NCBI GenBank assembly: GCA_016199985.1
Contig: JACQFQ010000025.1
Span: 90,955 to 154,954, forward strand
From: Verrucomicrobiota bacterium
Lineage (GTDB): Bacteria; Verrucomicrobiota; Verrucomicrobiia; Limisphaerales; UBA11320
Length of the DNA stretch: 64,000 nt
Direction: 5' to 3'
Shown here: positions 8,789 through 18,108 of the stretch, piece by piece
How the letters are laid out: each line of letters begins with the position of its first letter
Numbering within the stretch: the stretch's first letter is position 1
Translations under genes and position numbers: made by a program
Notes under the pieces: model-generated
What the model was told of the DNA's origin: nothing
What the model saw: only the letters and a program-made list of their open reading frames with translations
Database searches by the model: none

Positions 8789-9630
8789 GGCCGCCCCCCG
8801 GCGGAAGCGCGGCGCGCGATCGCCTCGCGGATCAGCGCGGGATCGTCGCTGATCAGCCCATCGACGCCCAGATCAAGCAGGCGATTCGCCTCCGCCGGCT
8901 CGTTCACGGTGTACACGAAAACCTTCATCCCGAGAGCGTGCGCGCGCTCGATGCCGTCCCGAGCGATGCCTCTGTTCCAGCCGACAACGCGGGCGCCCGT
9001 GTCGAGCAACGCGTCGATCCAGCCCGGGCTCAGATGGCGTCTCGCGTCGCTCCACGTTCTCACGCTGCGGAAAGGAGGAGGACCCAAGGCTCCCAGAGTC
9101 TGCGCGGGCTCGAGACGGTGGAGTTCTCGCAGAAAGTCCCAGTCGAAGGCCTGCACAATCACGTCATTCACCCAATCCCCCTGGCGCAGGGTGGCGAGGC
9201 AATCGGCGGCGTCGCCGGACTTGCGCTCGATCAGGGTCGCGGCCTCCGCCTGGATGACGGTCAGGGCCTCGAACAAGGTGGGAACGCGCGCCCCGCGGAA
9301 CTCGGGCGCAAACCAGGCGCCGGCGTCCAGGGCTTGAAGCTCGGCGCAGTCCTTGCGGGCGACGGAACAGCGACGGAGCCCCCATCGCGCGCCGGCGTCG
9401 GTGGTTCGGTCGAGCGTGGCGTCGTGGATCGCCATCGGCACGCCATCGCGACTGTGATGGTAATCCAGCTCCACCATATCCGCGCCGGACCGCAATCCCA
9501 TTGCGAACGAAGGCAGGGTATTCTCGGGCGCGTGACGGGCGGCGCCGCGGTGCCCGATCACGAGAGGCCGGGCGAGCTTCAACAACGCGGCGGCTTTCCG
9601 CGCGGGCTGAGGTTGACGCGCTCTAGACAT
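8785..9630 (-). CDS. glycerophosphodiester phosphodiesterase family protein
   Basis: TIM-barrel phosphodiesterase of 281 residues that would split glycerophosphodiesters to an alcohol and glycerol 3-phosphate. The family signature is clear: VIGHRGAARHAPENTLPSF (catalytic His and Glu), MVELDYHHSRDGVPMAIHD (metal ligands and second catalytic His) and LDRTTDAGARW. The C-terminus has the usual VYTVNEPAEANRLLDLGVDGLISDDP. There is no signal peptide, so it is probably cytoplasmic. It overlaps the oxidoreductase gene by eight bases upstream and the secreted propeller gene by four downstream. Confidence 0.93.
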   Translation of the reverse strand: MSRARQPQPARKAAALLKLARPLVIGHRGAARHAPENTLPSFAMGLRSGADMVELDYHHSRDGVPMAIHDATLDRTTDAGARWGLRRCSVARKDCAELQALDAGAWFAPEFRGARVPTLFEALTVIQAEAATLIERKSGDAADCLATLRQGDWVNDVIVQAFDWDFLRELHRLEPAQTLGALGPPPFRSVRTWSDARRHLSPGWIDALLDTGARVVGWNRGIARDGIERAHALGMKVFVYTVNEPAEANRLLDLGVDGLISDDPALIREAIARRASAGGRP

Positions 9631-10795
9631 CGACCCAGTTCTTCGTCCGGCTGCTCCGGAGAACGGCCTCGCACAGCTTCACTTCGTGATGACCGTCCGC
9701 CGCCGTGGCGAACAATGGCGCCGTCCGCCGGCCGTTCGCGATGTGTTCGTACACGGCGCGACAGTGCATCTTATGGCTGTCGGGAAATCCTTCGGGATGG
9801 CCGCCGGGGTAGTCTGTGAAGCCGGCGACATCCTCCGAGAAACCCGCCGTCGCGCGTTGAAGAATCTGGTTGGGCTCGTCGCGACGCCCGACGAGGATAT
9901 CGTTGGGCTGTTGCAGCTCCCACTGAACGCTCCCCTTCGTGCCGTACACTCCGAGGTAAAGGCTGCACTTCCATCCCGCCGCGACCTGGGACACGGACGC
10001 GTTGGCGTGGACGCGCTTCGCAAACCCGTGCTTCGCCTTGGCGAACCGCAACAGCACAGTGCCGAAATCCTCCGTGTCGACGCGATAAGGAACCAGGGTG
10101 TTGGGATCGACCTGGGCGAAGGTTTGCACTTCGCCGCGGGGACGCAGCCGTGTCTTGTGGCAGGTCTCGACATGAGCGAACACGCTCACGGCCTTGGCGC
10201 CGAGGATGAAGGAAACCGCGTCGATCCAATGCGTCCCGATGTCCCCGACCGCCCGCAGCTTCCCGCCTTCGCGCGCGAGGACGCGCCAGTTGTAGTCCGT
10301 GCGCTTGAGGAGCCAATCCTGGAAAAAGTGGCCTTGAACATGGATGATCTCCCCCAAATCGCCGCGGGCCACCATGGCGCGCATCTGCAGCACCGCCGGA
10401 AAGAACCGGCACATGTAGTTGACGGCGAAAACAGGAGAACCATTCCTGGCGACCGCCGCCGCGACGCGCGCGGTTTCGGCGCTGGTCATCCCGAGGGGCT
10501 TCTCGCAGACCACATGCTTGCCCGCGGCCAGCGCCGCGAGCGACTGCTGCACGTGGACCTTGTTCGGCGAGGTGATATGGATTACGTCCACGTTCGGCGA
10601 TTGGCACATCGCGCGATAGTCATGGTCGCCGTAGACCTCGGGGATCCCCCACTTCTCAGCGCAGGCCTTGGCGGATCGTGTCGACCCACAAACAGCGGTG
10701 ACCTGAACGCCCAGACGTTTCAGGGCCTCGATGTGAACAGGCCCGATAAAGCCTGTGCCGATGACCCCCGCCCGAAGGTGATGCAATGGTTTCAT
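9623..10795 (-). CDS. Gfo/Idh/MocA family oxidoreductase
   Basis: NAD(P)-dependent dehydrogenase of 390 residues. The Rossmann motif is GVIGTGFIGPVHIEALKRLG. The family lysine is in EKPLGMTSAE, and the C-terminal substrate domain has GDIGTHWIDAVSFILGA with the conserved His of the active site. Members act on sugars, inositols or sugar acids; the substrate here is unknown. It lacks the Tat signal that many verrucomicrobial paralogues carry, so it acts in the cytoplasm. First gene of a three-gene minus-strand unit with GDPD and the secreted propeller protein. Confidence 0.92.
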   Translation of the reverse strand: MKPLHHLRAGVIGTGFIGPVHIEALKRLGVQVTAVCGSTRSAKACAEKWGIPEVYGDHDYRAMCQSPNVDVIHITSPNKVHVQQSLAALAAGKHVVCEKPLGMTSAETARVAAAVARNGSPVFAVNYMCRFFPAVLQMRAMVARGDLGEIIHVQGHFFQDWLLKRTDYNWRVLAREGGKLRAVGDIGTHWIDAVSFILGAKAVSVFAHVETCHKTRLRPRGEVQTFAQVDPNTLVPYRVDTEDFGTVLLRFAKAKHGFAKRVHANASVSQVAAGWKCSLYLGVYGTKGSVQWELQQPNDILVGRRDEPNQILQRATAGFSEDVAGFTDYPGGHPEGFPDSHKMHCRAVYEHIANGRRTAPLFATAADGHHEVKLCEAVLRSSRTKNWVDV

Positions 10796-10846
10796 TCAGG
10801 CCGCGATTGAAAGGGGCCGGCCTGGGATTGGCAATGGGTTAATCGA

Positions 10847-12178
10847 TCAGTGCCCCGCCGCGCTCGCCAGCCGGGCCGGGAGATACAGAGTGCAGACCGT
10901 GCCGCGGCCCGGCTCGGCGTGCACATGAAGCCCTCCGCGATTCTCCTTCAGCAGGCGCCGCACGATGCACAGCCCCAATCCGGATCGCCTTTCGCCCAAC
11001 GAGTGCTGTCCCACGAAAGGCTCAAATATCCGCTCCAGGACATCCGGAGTCATGCCGGGGCCCGTGTCCATGACGGACAAAGACAGCAGCGGCGTGAGAT
11101 TCTGAAACCCTTCGCGATTGATGAAGCGCTCGTTGGGCCCGTCCTGAAACAAGGCGAGATCCAGCGGTTTCATTATGACTTCGCCGCGCACCTCGACCAG
11201 GTGGCATTCGCGCGCGCATTGCAGCGCGTTGATGGTGAGGTTCAAGAGCATCTGAATCAGGTCGGTGCCGTTCACCAGCACGAGCGCGTCCTTGGGCAGC
11301 GGCTTGATCTGGAGCTCATGGCCTCGCGCGTCGGGCAGCGCCCTCACGAGGTCCCCCAGATCGACGAGGATGTGATTGGCCCAAACCTTGCCAGTCTCCC
11401 CGGAATTCGGGCTGAGCAGTTTGAGATAGCGACGTGAGATTTCGATGCAGTTCGTCACCTGCCGCGTGACGCGCCGCATGCGATCCTTCATCAGCTCGAG
11501 GTCCTCGGCGTACAAGGCCGCCTCCTGGTTCAACCGCTGATTCACCAGCTGCACCAGGCCCGAGATGATCGTCAAGGGACCGTTGATGTCATGGATGATG
11601 CTGGCGTAGATCTCCCAACGGGTGCGCATGGTCTCCTCCTTCACGCGGAGCTGCTGCACCTGCTCGCGAATCTCGGCCAGCCGCTGGATATTGTCCTGCA
11701 CCTCGCGATTGCTCAGCCGGCGGCGCATGGCGGCCGTGATCACGGTCCGGATGTTTTGAACCTCGAAAGGCTTGTTGAGATAATCGCACGCGCGAAGCCG
11801 GAGCGCCTTCCGCAGATACTCGGGCGTCTCGAACGCGGTGAGCATCACCACCTCGATGCCAGGATCGAGCTGCCGAATGTGCTCGAGCAGCTCCAGCCCG
11901 GTCATGTCCGGCATCCGGATGTCCAGGATGGCGACGTCGATCTGATGCTCGCGGGCCAGTTCCAGGGCCATCTTCGCCGAGGAGGCCACGGTGATGCGGT
12001 AATCCTCCTTGAAAACGAGGCGCAGCGACTCGCGCGGACCTTCCTCGTCGTCGACCACCAGCAGATGGGGGACTGTGTCCAACCCGCCGCCAGGGACGTC
12101 AGGGGTGGCTACAAGGTCGTGCGCTTCGCTCACGGGAGCGCGATCGTTCAGGATGTCCAAAGGCAACGGGGTAGACAT
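10847..12178 (-). CDS. response regulator receiver-histidine kinase fusion
   Basis: Hybrid signalling protein of 443 residues with no membrane segment. An N-terminal receiver domain (about residues 36-155) has acidic D43/D44, phosphoacceptor D86 in AILDIRMPD and K136 in NKPF. A coiled-coil-like stretch (about 155-188) leads into a HisKA region with H196 in IIHDINGPLT. The HATPase domain has an N box (LLNLTINALQ), DTGPGM and SGLGLCIV. Receiver-first kinases act within phosphorelays rather than as primary sensors. The ATG at 12178 is used because the frame upstream, though open for another 144 codons, shows no domain. It faces the receiver-PAS-PP2C gene. Confidence 0.88.
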   Translation of the reverse strand: MSTPLPLDILNDRAPVSEAHDLVATPDVPGGGLDTVPHLLVVDDEEGPRESLRLVFKEDYRITVASSAKMALELAREHQIDVAILDIRMPDMTGLELLEHIRQLDPGIEVVMLTAFETPEYLRKALRLRACDYLNKPFEVQNIRTVITAAMRRRLSNREVQDNIQRLAEIREQVQQLRVKEETMRTRWEIYASIIHDINGPLTIISGLVQLVNQRLNQEAALYAEDLELMKDRMRRVTRQVTNCIEISRRYLKLLSPNSGETGKVWANHILVDLGDLVRALPDARGHELQIKPLPKDALVLVNGTDLIQMLLNLTINALQCARECHLVEVRGEVIMKPLDLALFQDGPNERFINREGFQNLTPLLSLSVMDTGPGMTPDVLERIFEPFVGQHSLGERRSGLGLCIVRRLLKENRGGLHVHAEPGRGTVCTLYLPARLASAAGH

Positions 12179-12816
12179 GACAGCGAGGGAGCCCGCGGCG
12201 ATTCCCTTTGCGCAACGAAGCACGGCCACGCGGCCGGTCGAGGCGCTCGGGGACTCCGCGAACGCAGTGTTCAGCTGACGGATTGCGACTGGGACGCCGT
12301 TGAAGGCGCCGCGCTTCCCGGACCGGGACATCACATCTCGGGAAGACGGCGCGCAAAGTCTCCTCCAACCCGGCGCGCAGGGGAGGCGCGAAGAGCCAAG
12401 GGAAACCAAGGCGAGAGCGGCGGACGATGCCCGGAGGAAAGCTCTCATCCATCCGAGCGGGGAACACCAACTCCACATCGAAGCGATTGAGCTCGCGACT
12501 CTCCGCCCGCGGGCGCCCGCGGAGGGCGAAACGCGCGCCTCTCCTCGGGGAATAGAGATGGCAAACGCGCGTTGGGTCGAGAGCCAGATTCCCTGGGCAC
12601 GATACTCCATGTGCCCATCGAGAACCCAATATTACGTCCGTGCTCAAAGGTTCAGTGGATGCGTTGGTGACGCGGATAGTATGCAAAAAAAGTCCGGGCT
12701 CAAGTGGAATCTCGACGGTGGAATTTCGCTCGCGCGCCCGCGGAAGTTCCGCGTAGTTTCCCCCGCATGAAATCGGACGTCGCCTCCCTTCACCGAAGGA
12801 CTCCCTTCATTCTCCG
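12179..12816. other. 638-base region between two divergent signalling genes
   Basis: No gene can be assigned with confidence. On the minus strand a frame is open from a TTG at 12686 to 12099 (195 codons). Its middle part, around RFDVELVFPARMDESF, has plausible codon use, but the C-terminal part degenerates into Arg/Ser-rich sequence overlapping the kinase start, and I recognise no family. The frame of the kinase itself is also open up to 12610. The control region for both signalling genes must lie here; there is no clear sigma-70 promoter or operator visible to me. Confidence 0.4.
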
Positions 12817-14373
12817 ATGAAACGACAGCTGCGTGTGCTCGTGGTCGAAGACTCGGAGTTCGACGCCCACGTGATGGTGAACCTCCTCCGGCGCGCGGGC
12901 TACGACCCCTACATGGAGCGCGTGGAAACCGGCGCGGCGCTTTCAGAGGCCGTCAGCTCGAAGCCGTGGGACGTCGTCCTCGCCGACTACAATCTTCCCT
13001 CGTTCAACGCCCTCGACGCTCTCAAGATCATCCAGAACGCCCACCTCGACGTTCCTTTCATCATCGTTTCGGGAGGGATCGGCGAGGACATCGCGGTGGC
13101 CGCGATGAAGGCCGGCGCGCACGACTACCTGATGAAGGGCAACCTTCACCGGCTCGCTCCCGCGGTGGAGCGCGAGCTGCGGGAGGCGTCGATTCGATCG
13201 GAGCAGAAACAGGCCAAACGCGCGCTGCAGGAGAGCGAAGAGCGCAATCGACTGCTCTGGGAGACGTCGCCGGACGGCGTGATCCTCATGGACGAGAACT
13301 GCCACATCCAGTTCCTGAATCCCGCCGTGGAGGAGGTGTTTCGCTACACCCAGGACGAGCTGATTCAAAAGTCCTTCTCGACGCTCCAACCCGCGCGGCT
13401 GGATCAGTTGCTTCGGACGCGCCTGGACGAAACCCTCGGAGCGGGGGCGATGCGGGTGAGATGGAGGAACCTCGAGACGGTTGGCTTGCGGCGTGATCAG
13501 TCGGAGTTTCCGATGGAAATCAGCATGAGCGACATGCTCCTCGGAGGCCGGCGGAGGTTTGTGTGCTTCATCCGGGACATCACCGAGCGCAAGCGGGCGG
13601 AAGCGGAGCTCCGAGAAAGCCAGGAGCAGTTCAAGACGGCGCGAGAGATCCAACAGCGCCTCTTCCCCAAGACGGCGCCCGCCGTGCCCGGCTTCGAGAT
13701 CGCGGGCGGATCCTTTTCCGCGCACGCGGCCGGCGGCGACTACTTTGACTATCTGCCCCTGCTCCATCGTGAGCAGATGGCCGTTGTGGTCGGCGACGTG
13801 AGCGGCCACGGCGTCGGCCCGGCGCTGCTCATGGCAGAAACCCGGGCGTATCTCCGCGCGCTCACCGGCCAGCCAGGAGACGTCGGCGAAATCCTCACGC
13901 GGGCCAACGCGATCCTTGCGGAGGACGTCGGCTCCTCTCGCTTTATCACTCTCCTCATGGCGCGAATCGATCCCATCCGACGCACCCTCCACTACGTCAG
14001 CGCCGGACATCCTCCCGGCTACATCCTGGGCCCCACGGGGAAGGTGAAGCACACCCTGCCCCGCACAGGGCTGCCCCTGGGACGACGCCCTCACACGGTC
14101 TACAAGGAATCGCCCCCGGTGCCCCTCGATAGCGGCGACCTGATTCTCCTTCTCACCGACGGCATCGAGGAAGCCGCCGCGCCGGACGAGACTTTGTTTG
14201 GCGCGGAACGAATCCTGGAAGTCGTCCGAAGCACGGTCAACCAGCCCGCGTCCCGAACCGTCGAGGCGCTATACGAGGCCGTTCAGGCGTTCGCCGGCAA
14301 GGGCCCCCAGCTGGACGATCTCACGGCAATCGCGATCCGTGTGCTCGCGCCGCCGCCCGCCCCCTCGGCATGA
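12817..14373 (+). CDS. receiver-PAS-PP2C (SpoIIE-type) phosphatase response regulator
   Basis: Soluble protein of 518 residues. The receiver domain (about 5-125) has phosphoacceptor D57 in VVLADYNLPS. A PAS domain (about 143-255) follows, with ERNRLLWETSPDGVILMDE and the PAC-type end FIRDITERKRAEAEL. The C-terminal PP2C-like domain (about 280-510) has GGDYFDY, VVGDVSGHGVGPALLMA, SAGHPPG and LLLTDGIEE, which carry the metal-binding aspartates. Such proteins dephosphorylate anti-sigma-factor antagonists in partner-switching systems. The gene is divergent from the receiver-kinase gene, so that kinase may phosphorylate D57. Confidence 0.92.
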   Translation: MKRQLRVLVVEDSEFDAHVMVNLLRRAGYDPYMERVETGAALSEAVSSKPWDVVLADYNLPSFNALDALKIIQNAHLDVPFIIVSGGIGEDIAVAAMKAGAHDYLMKGNLHRLAPAVERELREASIRSEQKQAKRALQESEERNRLLWETSPDGVILMDENCHIQFLNPAVEEVFRYTQDELIQKSFSTLQPARLDQLLRTRLDETLGAGAMRVRWRNLETVGLRRDQSEFPMEISMSDMLLGGRRRFVCFIRDITERKRAEAELRESQEQFKTAREIQQRLFPKTAPAVPGFEIAGGSFSAHAAGGDYFDYLPLLHREQMAVVVGDVSGHGVGPALLMAETRAYLRALTGQPGDVGEILTRANAILAEDVGSSRFITLLMARIDPIRRTLHYVSAGHPPGYILGPTGKVKHTLPRTGLPLGRRPHTVYKESPPVPLDSGDLILLLTDGIEEAAAPDETLFGAERILEVVRSTVNQPASRTVEALYEAVQAFAGKGPQLDDLTAIAIRVLAPPPAPSA

Positions 14374-14431
14374 TCGCCGGCCCGCTCATTCCCCAAATGG
14401 CAATTCGCGGGTCGCGCGGCCGAAAACCGCG

Positions 14432-15139
14432 CTAGGGCTTTTCGATCTCGGGAAGCTGAATCCGGGTCAGGCGCTTGGGCGCCGACATGTTCGCCTTCGC
14501 CAGCTTTTCGGCGAGCGTGGCGGGCGTGGTGGTCGCCACGCTGCCGTCCACAAGACCGATGTTGCCCTGTCCGTGATGCAACTCGCCGGTCCATCCCGCG
14601 GGCGGCTCGGCCCCCAGGGCAAGAATGTGGTGAACCGAAGTGGTGCCGTTGGTCAGGTTGCGATCACCCAGAAGGAACATGGCGGGGTGCGTTTCGTCCG
14701 CGTCCAAGCCCAGCCAGTAGCTCAGATTTCGATTGGACAGGCGCGAGAAGTCGCCCAACGCCGCGCGACCGGGATCCGCGGGGCAAACCAGCCGACGAAG
14801 GTCGGCCGGGGTGAGTTGCTTGTTCAGCGCGGTGAAATGGCGAAAAGCTTCGCCGGTTTCGGCGGATTGACGCGATCCGCCTTTGGCCGCGCTCAGGCTC
14901 ATGGGGAAAGTCTCCCGGTTGTCGTTCGAGAACAGCCGGAGGGCCAGCGACAGAAAACGGATGTTGAAGGAACAGTTCGTCGAGGCCGACCGTTCCCGGA
15001 CGTCCTGCTGAGCGCTTCCAGCCACCGCGACCAACAGCGCCACGCAAGCCGCCGACATTGCCAGCTCAGTCCGCGTGAAGGCATCCACCCCGGAGGGACG
15101 CCGAAATCGAGGCCGTTTCATAGATGATGCAAGAGCCAT
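14432..15139 (-). CDS. type IV pilin-like (pseudopilin) protein with degenerate motif
   Basis: Protein of 235 residues. Near residue 20, AFTRTELAMSAACVALLVAV replaces the usual GFTLIELLVVIAII prepilin signal: the F, T and key E are kept but the helix is less hydrophobic than usual. The C-terminal domain, with DLRRLVCPADPG and a GQGNIGLVDGSVATTT segment, matches the H-x-DG-type end of verrucomicrobial and planctomycete pilin-like proteins. It is probably processed by prepilin peptidase and assembled at or exported through the inner membrane. A second ATG at 15121 is also possible. Stand-alone gene. Confidence 0.78.
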   Translation of the reverse strand: MALASSMKRPRFRRPSGVDAFTRTELAMSAACVALLVAVAGSAQQDVRERSASTNCSFNIRFLSLALRLFSNDNRETFPMSLSAAKGGSRQSAETGEAFRHFTALNKQLTPADLRRLVCPADPGRAALGDFSRLSNRNLSYWLGLDADETHPAMFLLGDRNLTNGTTSVHHILALGAEPPAGWTGELHHGQGNIGLVDGSVATTTPATLAEKLAKANMSAPKRLTRIQLPEIEKP

Positions 15140-15576
15140 CCATGAATAGCTCCGAACCCGAACCTATTACAATCCCGCAGTCGCCAGGAACGCGGGGCGC
15201 GGCGCATCCCGATGCGGCGAGCTATCCACCCCCATACAGAGCGAGACGGTTACAGCCGCCGCCTCGCTTGACTGTGTCTCAAAGCAGGACGCCTCCGGGC
15301 GGAGCGTGGCGTCAACCTGCTCCAAACCGTCGGGTTTAGCGCCTACCCGGCCATCTAGCGGCGCCGCGCTCGCCACAATGGACACTCAACTCGATGACGG
15401 CGGTCGTCGTGGAAACGCGCGCACGCGCAAGGAGGCCTGTCTGAAGCGCTCTTCTCCTCCGTAGAATCCCCGATTCCTCTGAGCGTAACCCCTCGAATTG
15501 TCGGCGAAAGGGAAGTGGTGCATGTTGCTCCATACCGAGAACAGCTCACTGCACCCTGAACCGCTCGAATCCGAAC
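15140..15576. other. 437-base intergenic region, nothing recognised
   Basis: This stretch separates the divergent pilin-like gene and lepB. I see no RNA gene, no strong hairpin with a T-run and no reading frame with convincing protein character. It should contain the promoters of both flanking genes. Confidence 0.5.
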
Positions 15577-16227
15577 ATGACCAATCCTGGAACCAATCCC
15601 TCGAATCTGCCTGACCTTCCGGAATCCCGCTTCGCGGGTTCGAACACGGAACGGACCGGCCTGGCGAGGCCCTCGGTGAACGGACGAACGGCTTCGGGCG
15701 CTTCGCGCCGCCGGTTTTTCTGGCGGGCGCTGCTGACCGACGTCCAGCAGCGCTTCCCGATGCTGATGGGATTGTTCCTGTGCTGCGTGGCGAGTTATTT
15801 CCTAGCGAGTCGATATATGGTTTGCACTGTGATTATCCGTGGTCGGAGCATGACGCCCACCCTCCGTGACGGGGATCAGTATCTTCTCAACCGCATCGCG
15901 TATCTCTTCCGGGAGCCCAAGCGCGGCGACCTTATCGTCCTTCGCGACCCCGGCCACACCGACATGGCGATCAAGCGGATCGTCGCGGGGCCTGGCGACT
16001 GCATCGAGGTCAAGGATGGGGTCGTCTATGTGAATCACTCCCGCCTCGCGGAGCATTACCTCGCCCCCAGCACCCAGACGCAGCCCGGCAAGGCCCTGTC
16101 CTCAGGCGCGGTGCGATTGGGCGATAAGAGCTACTTCGTCCTGGGCGACAACCGGCAGGAGAGCGAGGACAGCCGGTATTACGGACCGATTCACCGCGAC
16201 AATATCGTCGGCGTCGTCAGTCTCTAG
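15577..16227 (+). CDS. lepB: signal peptidase I
   Basis: Leader peptidase of 216 residues that removes signal peptides at the periplasmic face of the inner membrane. A Ser/Arg-rich cytoplasmic N-terminus (about 60 residues) is followed by one membrane helix (FPMLMGLFLCCVASYFLA). The catalytic serine lies in IIRGRSMTPTL and the catalytic lysine in DMAIKRIVAGPGD. The closing box FVLGDNRQESEDSRYYGP is complete. The many exported proteins in this window are its expected substrates. A strong inverted repeat lies directly after the stop codon. Confidence 0.95.
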   Translation: MTNPGTNPSNLPDLPESRFAGSNTERTGLARPSVNGRTASGASRRRFFWRALLTDVQQRFPMLMGLFLCCVASYFLASRYMVCTVIIRGRSMTPTLRDGDQYLLNRIAYLFREPKRGDLIVLRDPGHTDMAIKRIVAGPGDCIEVKDGVVYVNHSRLAEHYLAPSTQTQPGKALSSGAVRLGDKSYFVLGDNRQESEDSRYYGPIHRDNIVGVVSL

Positions 16228-16248
16228 ACTCTAGACTCTCTCGGTTCA

Positions 16249-16293
16249 CAAAACCAAACACCGCCGGCGCGCAGGCGGCGGTGTTTGGTTTTG
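16249..16293. terminator. 17-bp perfect inverted repeat downstream of lepB
   Basis: Arms CAAAACCAAACACCGCC and its exact reverse complement flank an 11-base GC-rich loop. The A-rich and T-rich ends of the arms give a terminator-like layout on both strands: the right arm ends in GGTTTTG. It lies 22 bases after the lepB stop and before the next plus-strand gene, consistent with factor-independent termination, though the T-run is short. Confidence 0.7.
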
Positions 16294-16359
16294 TCCATGG
16301 CCCAGGCCAAAGCAACGCTTCCCATACCGGCGCGCTTCGACTAGCTTCCGGCAAGCCCT

Positions 16360-17205
16360 ATGCGCCCGTTGATGCTTGCCCTCGCGTTTCTCTTCGGAGC
16401 TCCCGCCGAAAGGCCAGCGGTCGGGGCGGACTTCTTTCTCCCCGATCACGTGAAACAAGTGGGAACGATCCGGACGGCGGGAGTGCGGGAAAGCTCGGGC
16501 ATTGCTCCCTGCCGATCCGACCCTGAGATCTTTTGGACGCATACAGACGGACCGCGATCCATGCTGTTCGCCATCGACCGCAAGGGCCATGCGCGGGGAC
16601 AGGTCATCGTCAGCGTGGCCCTGTTCGACTGGGAGGATCTCGCCTCCGACCATAAGGGGCATCTCTACATCGCCGACACGGGCAACAATCATCTCGCGCG
16701 CTCACAACTCGCGGTGCATGAGATCGACGAACCGGATCCCGTCAAGCTGCCCTCCACGCTTCCCGTGAGGCGCACATGGAAGCTGAGTTTCCCGAAAGAT
16801 CCCTTCGATTGCGAAAGCCTGTTCCTCTGGGAAGGACATGGCTATGTCATCTCGAAGGTTTTCAACAACGCCAAGGCGGCTCTCTACCGCTTCCCGCTCA
16901 AAACCACGGGCGAGCCCCTCGTCCTGGAGCGCGTAACAAAGCTCAAGATCGATTCCCCCGTGACGGCCGCGGATCTCTCGCGCGATGGAAAAAAGCTGGC
17001 GATCATCTGCAAGTCCGGCGCCGGGCTGCTGCAGGTGGACGGGGACCTGAAATCCGCCGGAGACTTCAAGCCGGTCTGGACGAAGTTCCACCACGAGCAT
17101 ATCGAGGCTTGCTGCTTCGTGCCGGAAGGCCTGCTCGTGACCGCGGAATCCCGCGAGATCTACCTGTTCAGCGGCGACGTGTTCCGCACGGCGACAGGCC
17201 GATAG
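16360..17205 (+). CDS. secreted propeller-like protein of unknown function
   Basis: Protein of 281 residues with a short signal peptide (MRPLMLALAFLFGAPAERP). The body has repeated strand-turn units such as ESSGIAPCRSDPEIFWTHTD, DLASDHKGHLYIADTGNN and TAADLSRDGKKLAIICK. These resemble NHL/SMP-30-like or esterase-like beta-propeller blades that bind ligands or calcium in the periplasm. No catalytic motif can be fixed. It stands alone between the lepB terminator and a pilin-like gene. Confidence 0.75.
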   Translation: MRPLMLALAFLFGAPAERPAVGADFFLPDHVKQVGTIRTAGVRESSGIAPCRSDPEIFWTHTDGPRSMLFAIDRKGHARGQVIVSVALFDWEDLASDHKGHLYIADTGNNHLARSQLAVHEIDEPDPVKLPSTLPVRRTWKLSFPKDPFDCESLFLWEGHGYVISKVFNNAKAALYRFPLKTTGEPLVLERVTKLKIDSPVTAADLSRDGKKLAIICKSGAGLLQVDGDLKSAGDFKPVWTKFHHEHIEACCFVPEGLLVTAESREIYLFSGDVFRTATGR

Positions 17206-17331
17206 GAATCCAGGGGTAAACGCCTCCCCGCTCCGCCATCCGCCGGGGCGCATTTGTCACCGATTTGGGGCTTGGCAATCCCCCCAGATTTCGGCAGCTT
17301 CTTCGAAAGTCCCCGAATCATTTAAACCTGC

Positions 17332-18075
17332 ATGCGCTCGAACGTTAGCCCTCGTCTTTCCTCTTCCTCGGGCAGGGTTTCTCCAAGGCGTCTCCCGAAT
17401 CCGGCGTTCACCCTCCTGGAACTATTGGTGGTGGTCGCCATCATCGCCATCCTGGCCAGCCTCCTGCTCCCTGCGCTGATCAAGGTCCGCGAGAAGAGCC
17501 GCGCCGCGGTCTGCGCCACCAACCTCCGCGAGATGGGCATTGGATCCATGCAATTCTCAATGGACAACGGCGGCAGCTTTCCATCCTTTCGCGATTGGCT
17601 CTACACGACGCCCGGCGACCTCACGAGCGGAACCCTCTACGGCTACGTTCGCACGCGGCAGATCTATATGTGCCCCACTGAGCTTAAGGAGTTCAACTCA
17701 GGGCAACCGGTCGCCAATTACGAGGGCCTCAGTTTCCGCGCCCCGCAGGCCAAGCGTGACTTTAGCTATGCGATGAACTGCGGCCTCTGCCACATTCGCG
17801 ATATCGCGAACTTCCTTCACCCATCCGACACGCTCCTCTACATGGAAGCCAGCCTGGCGACGAACGACTACTCAGGTCGGGTGGGCCCCAGCTTCGGATC
17901 CCACTCCCTCGCGACGCGCCACAGCAATCGCGGCCACATGATCAAGGCCGACCTCCACATCGAGGCCTTGGGCACGCGCGAGGCGGACGCCCAGGAGCAG
18001 CTCAAGCGCTTCTGGTTTCCCACCATGGATACGACAGGACCCCACGGCCTCCCCGTCGGAGGCGGTTTGCAGTAA
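17332..18075 (+). CDS. prepilin-type N-terminal cleavage/methylation protein
   Basis: Protein of 247 residues. The leader ends at residue 24 before [20 protein letters not shown], a standard type III (prepilin) signal with Glu at +5 of the mature protein. The globular part has [20 protein letters not shown], a conserved region after the helix in this family, and the C-terminal region has [20 protein letters not shown], a variant of the terminal H-x9-DG motif. Such proteins are very abundant in Verrucomicrobia and Planctomycetes; most have no known function beyond being pseudopilins. Thirty-three bases separate it from the PQQ-propeller gene, so they may be co-transcribed. Confidence 0.9.
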   Translation: MRSNVSPRLSSSSGRVSPRRLPNPAFTLLELLVVVAIIAILASLLLPALIKVREKSRAAVCATNLREMGIGSMQFSMDNGGSFPSFRDWLYTTPGDLTSGTLYGYVRTRQIYMCPTELKEFNSGQPVANYEGLSFRAPQAKRDFSYAMNCGLCHIRDIANFLHPSDTLLYMEASLATNDYSGRVGPSFGSHSLATRHSNRGHMIKADLHIEALGTREADAQEQLKRFWFPTMDTTGPHGLPVGGGLQ

Positions 18076-18108
18076 GCACCGCTCAACCCGCGCCGCCAAG
18101 GATGGATC

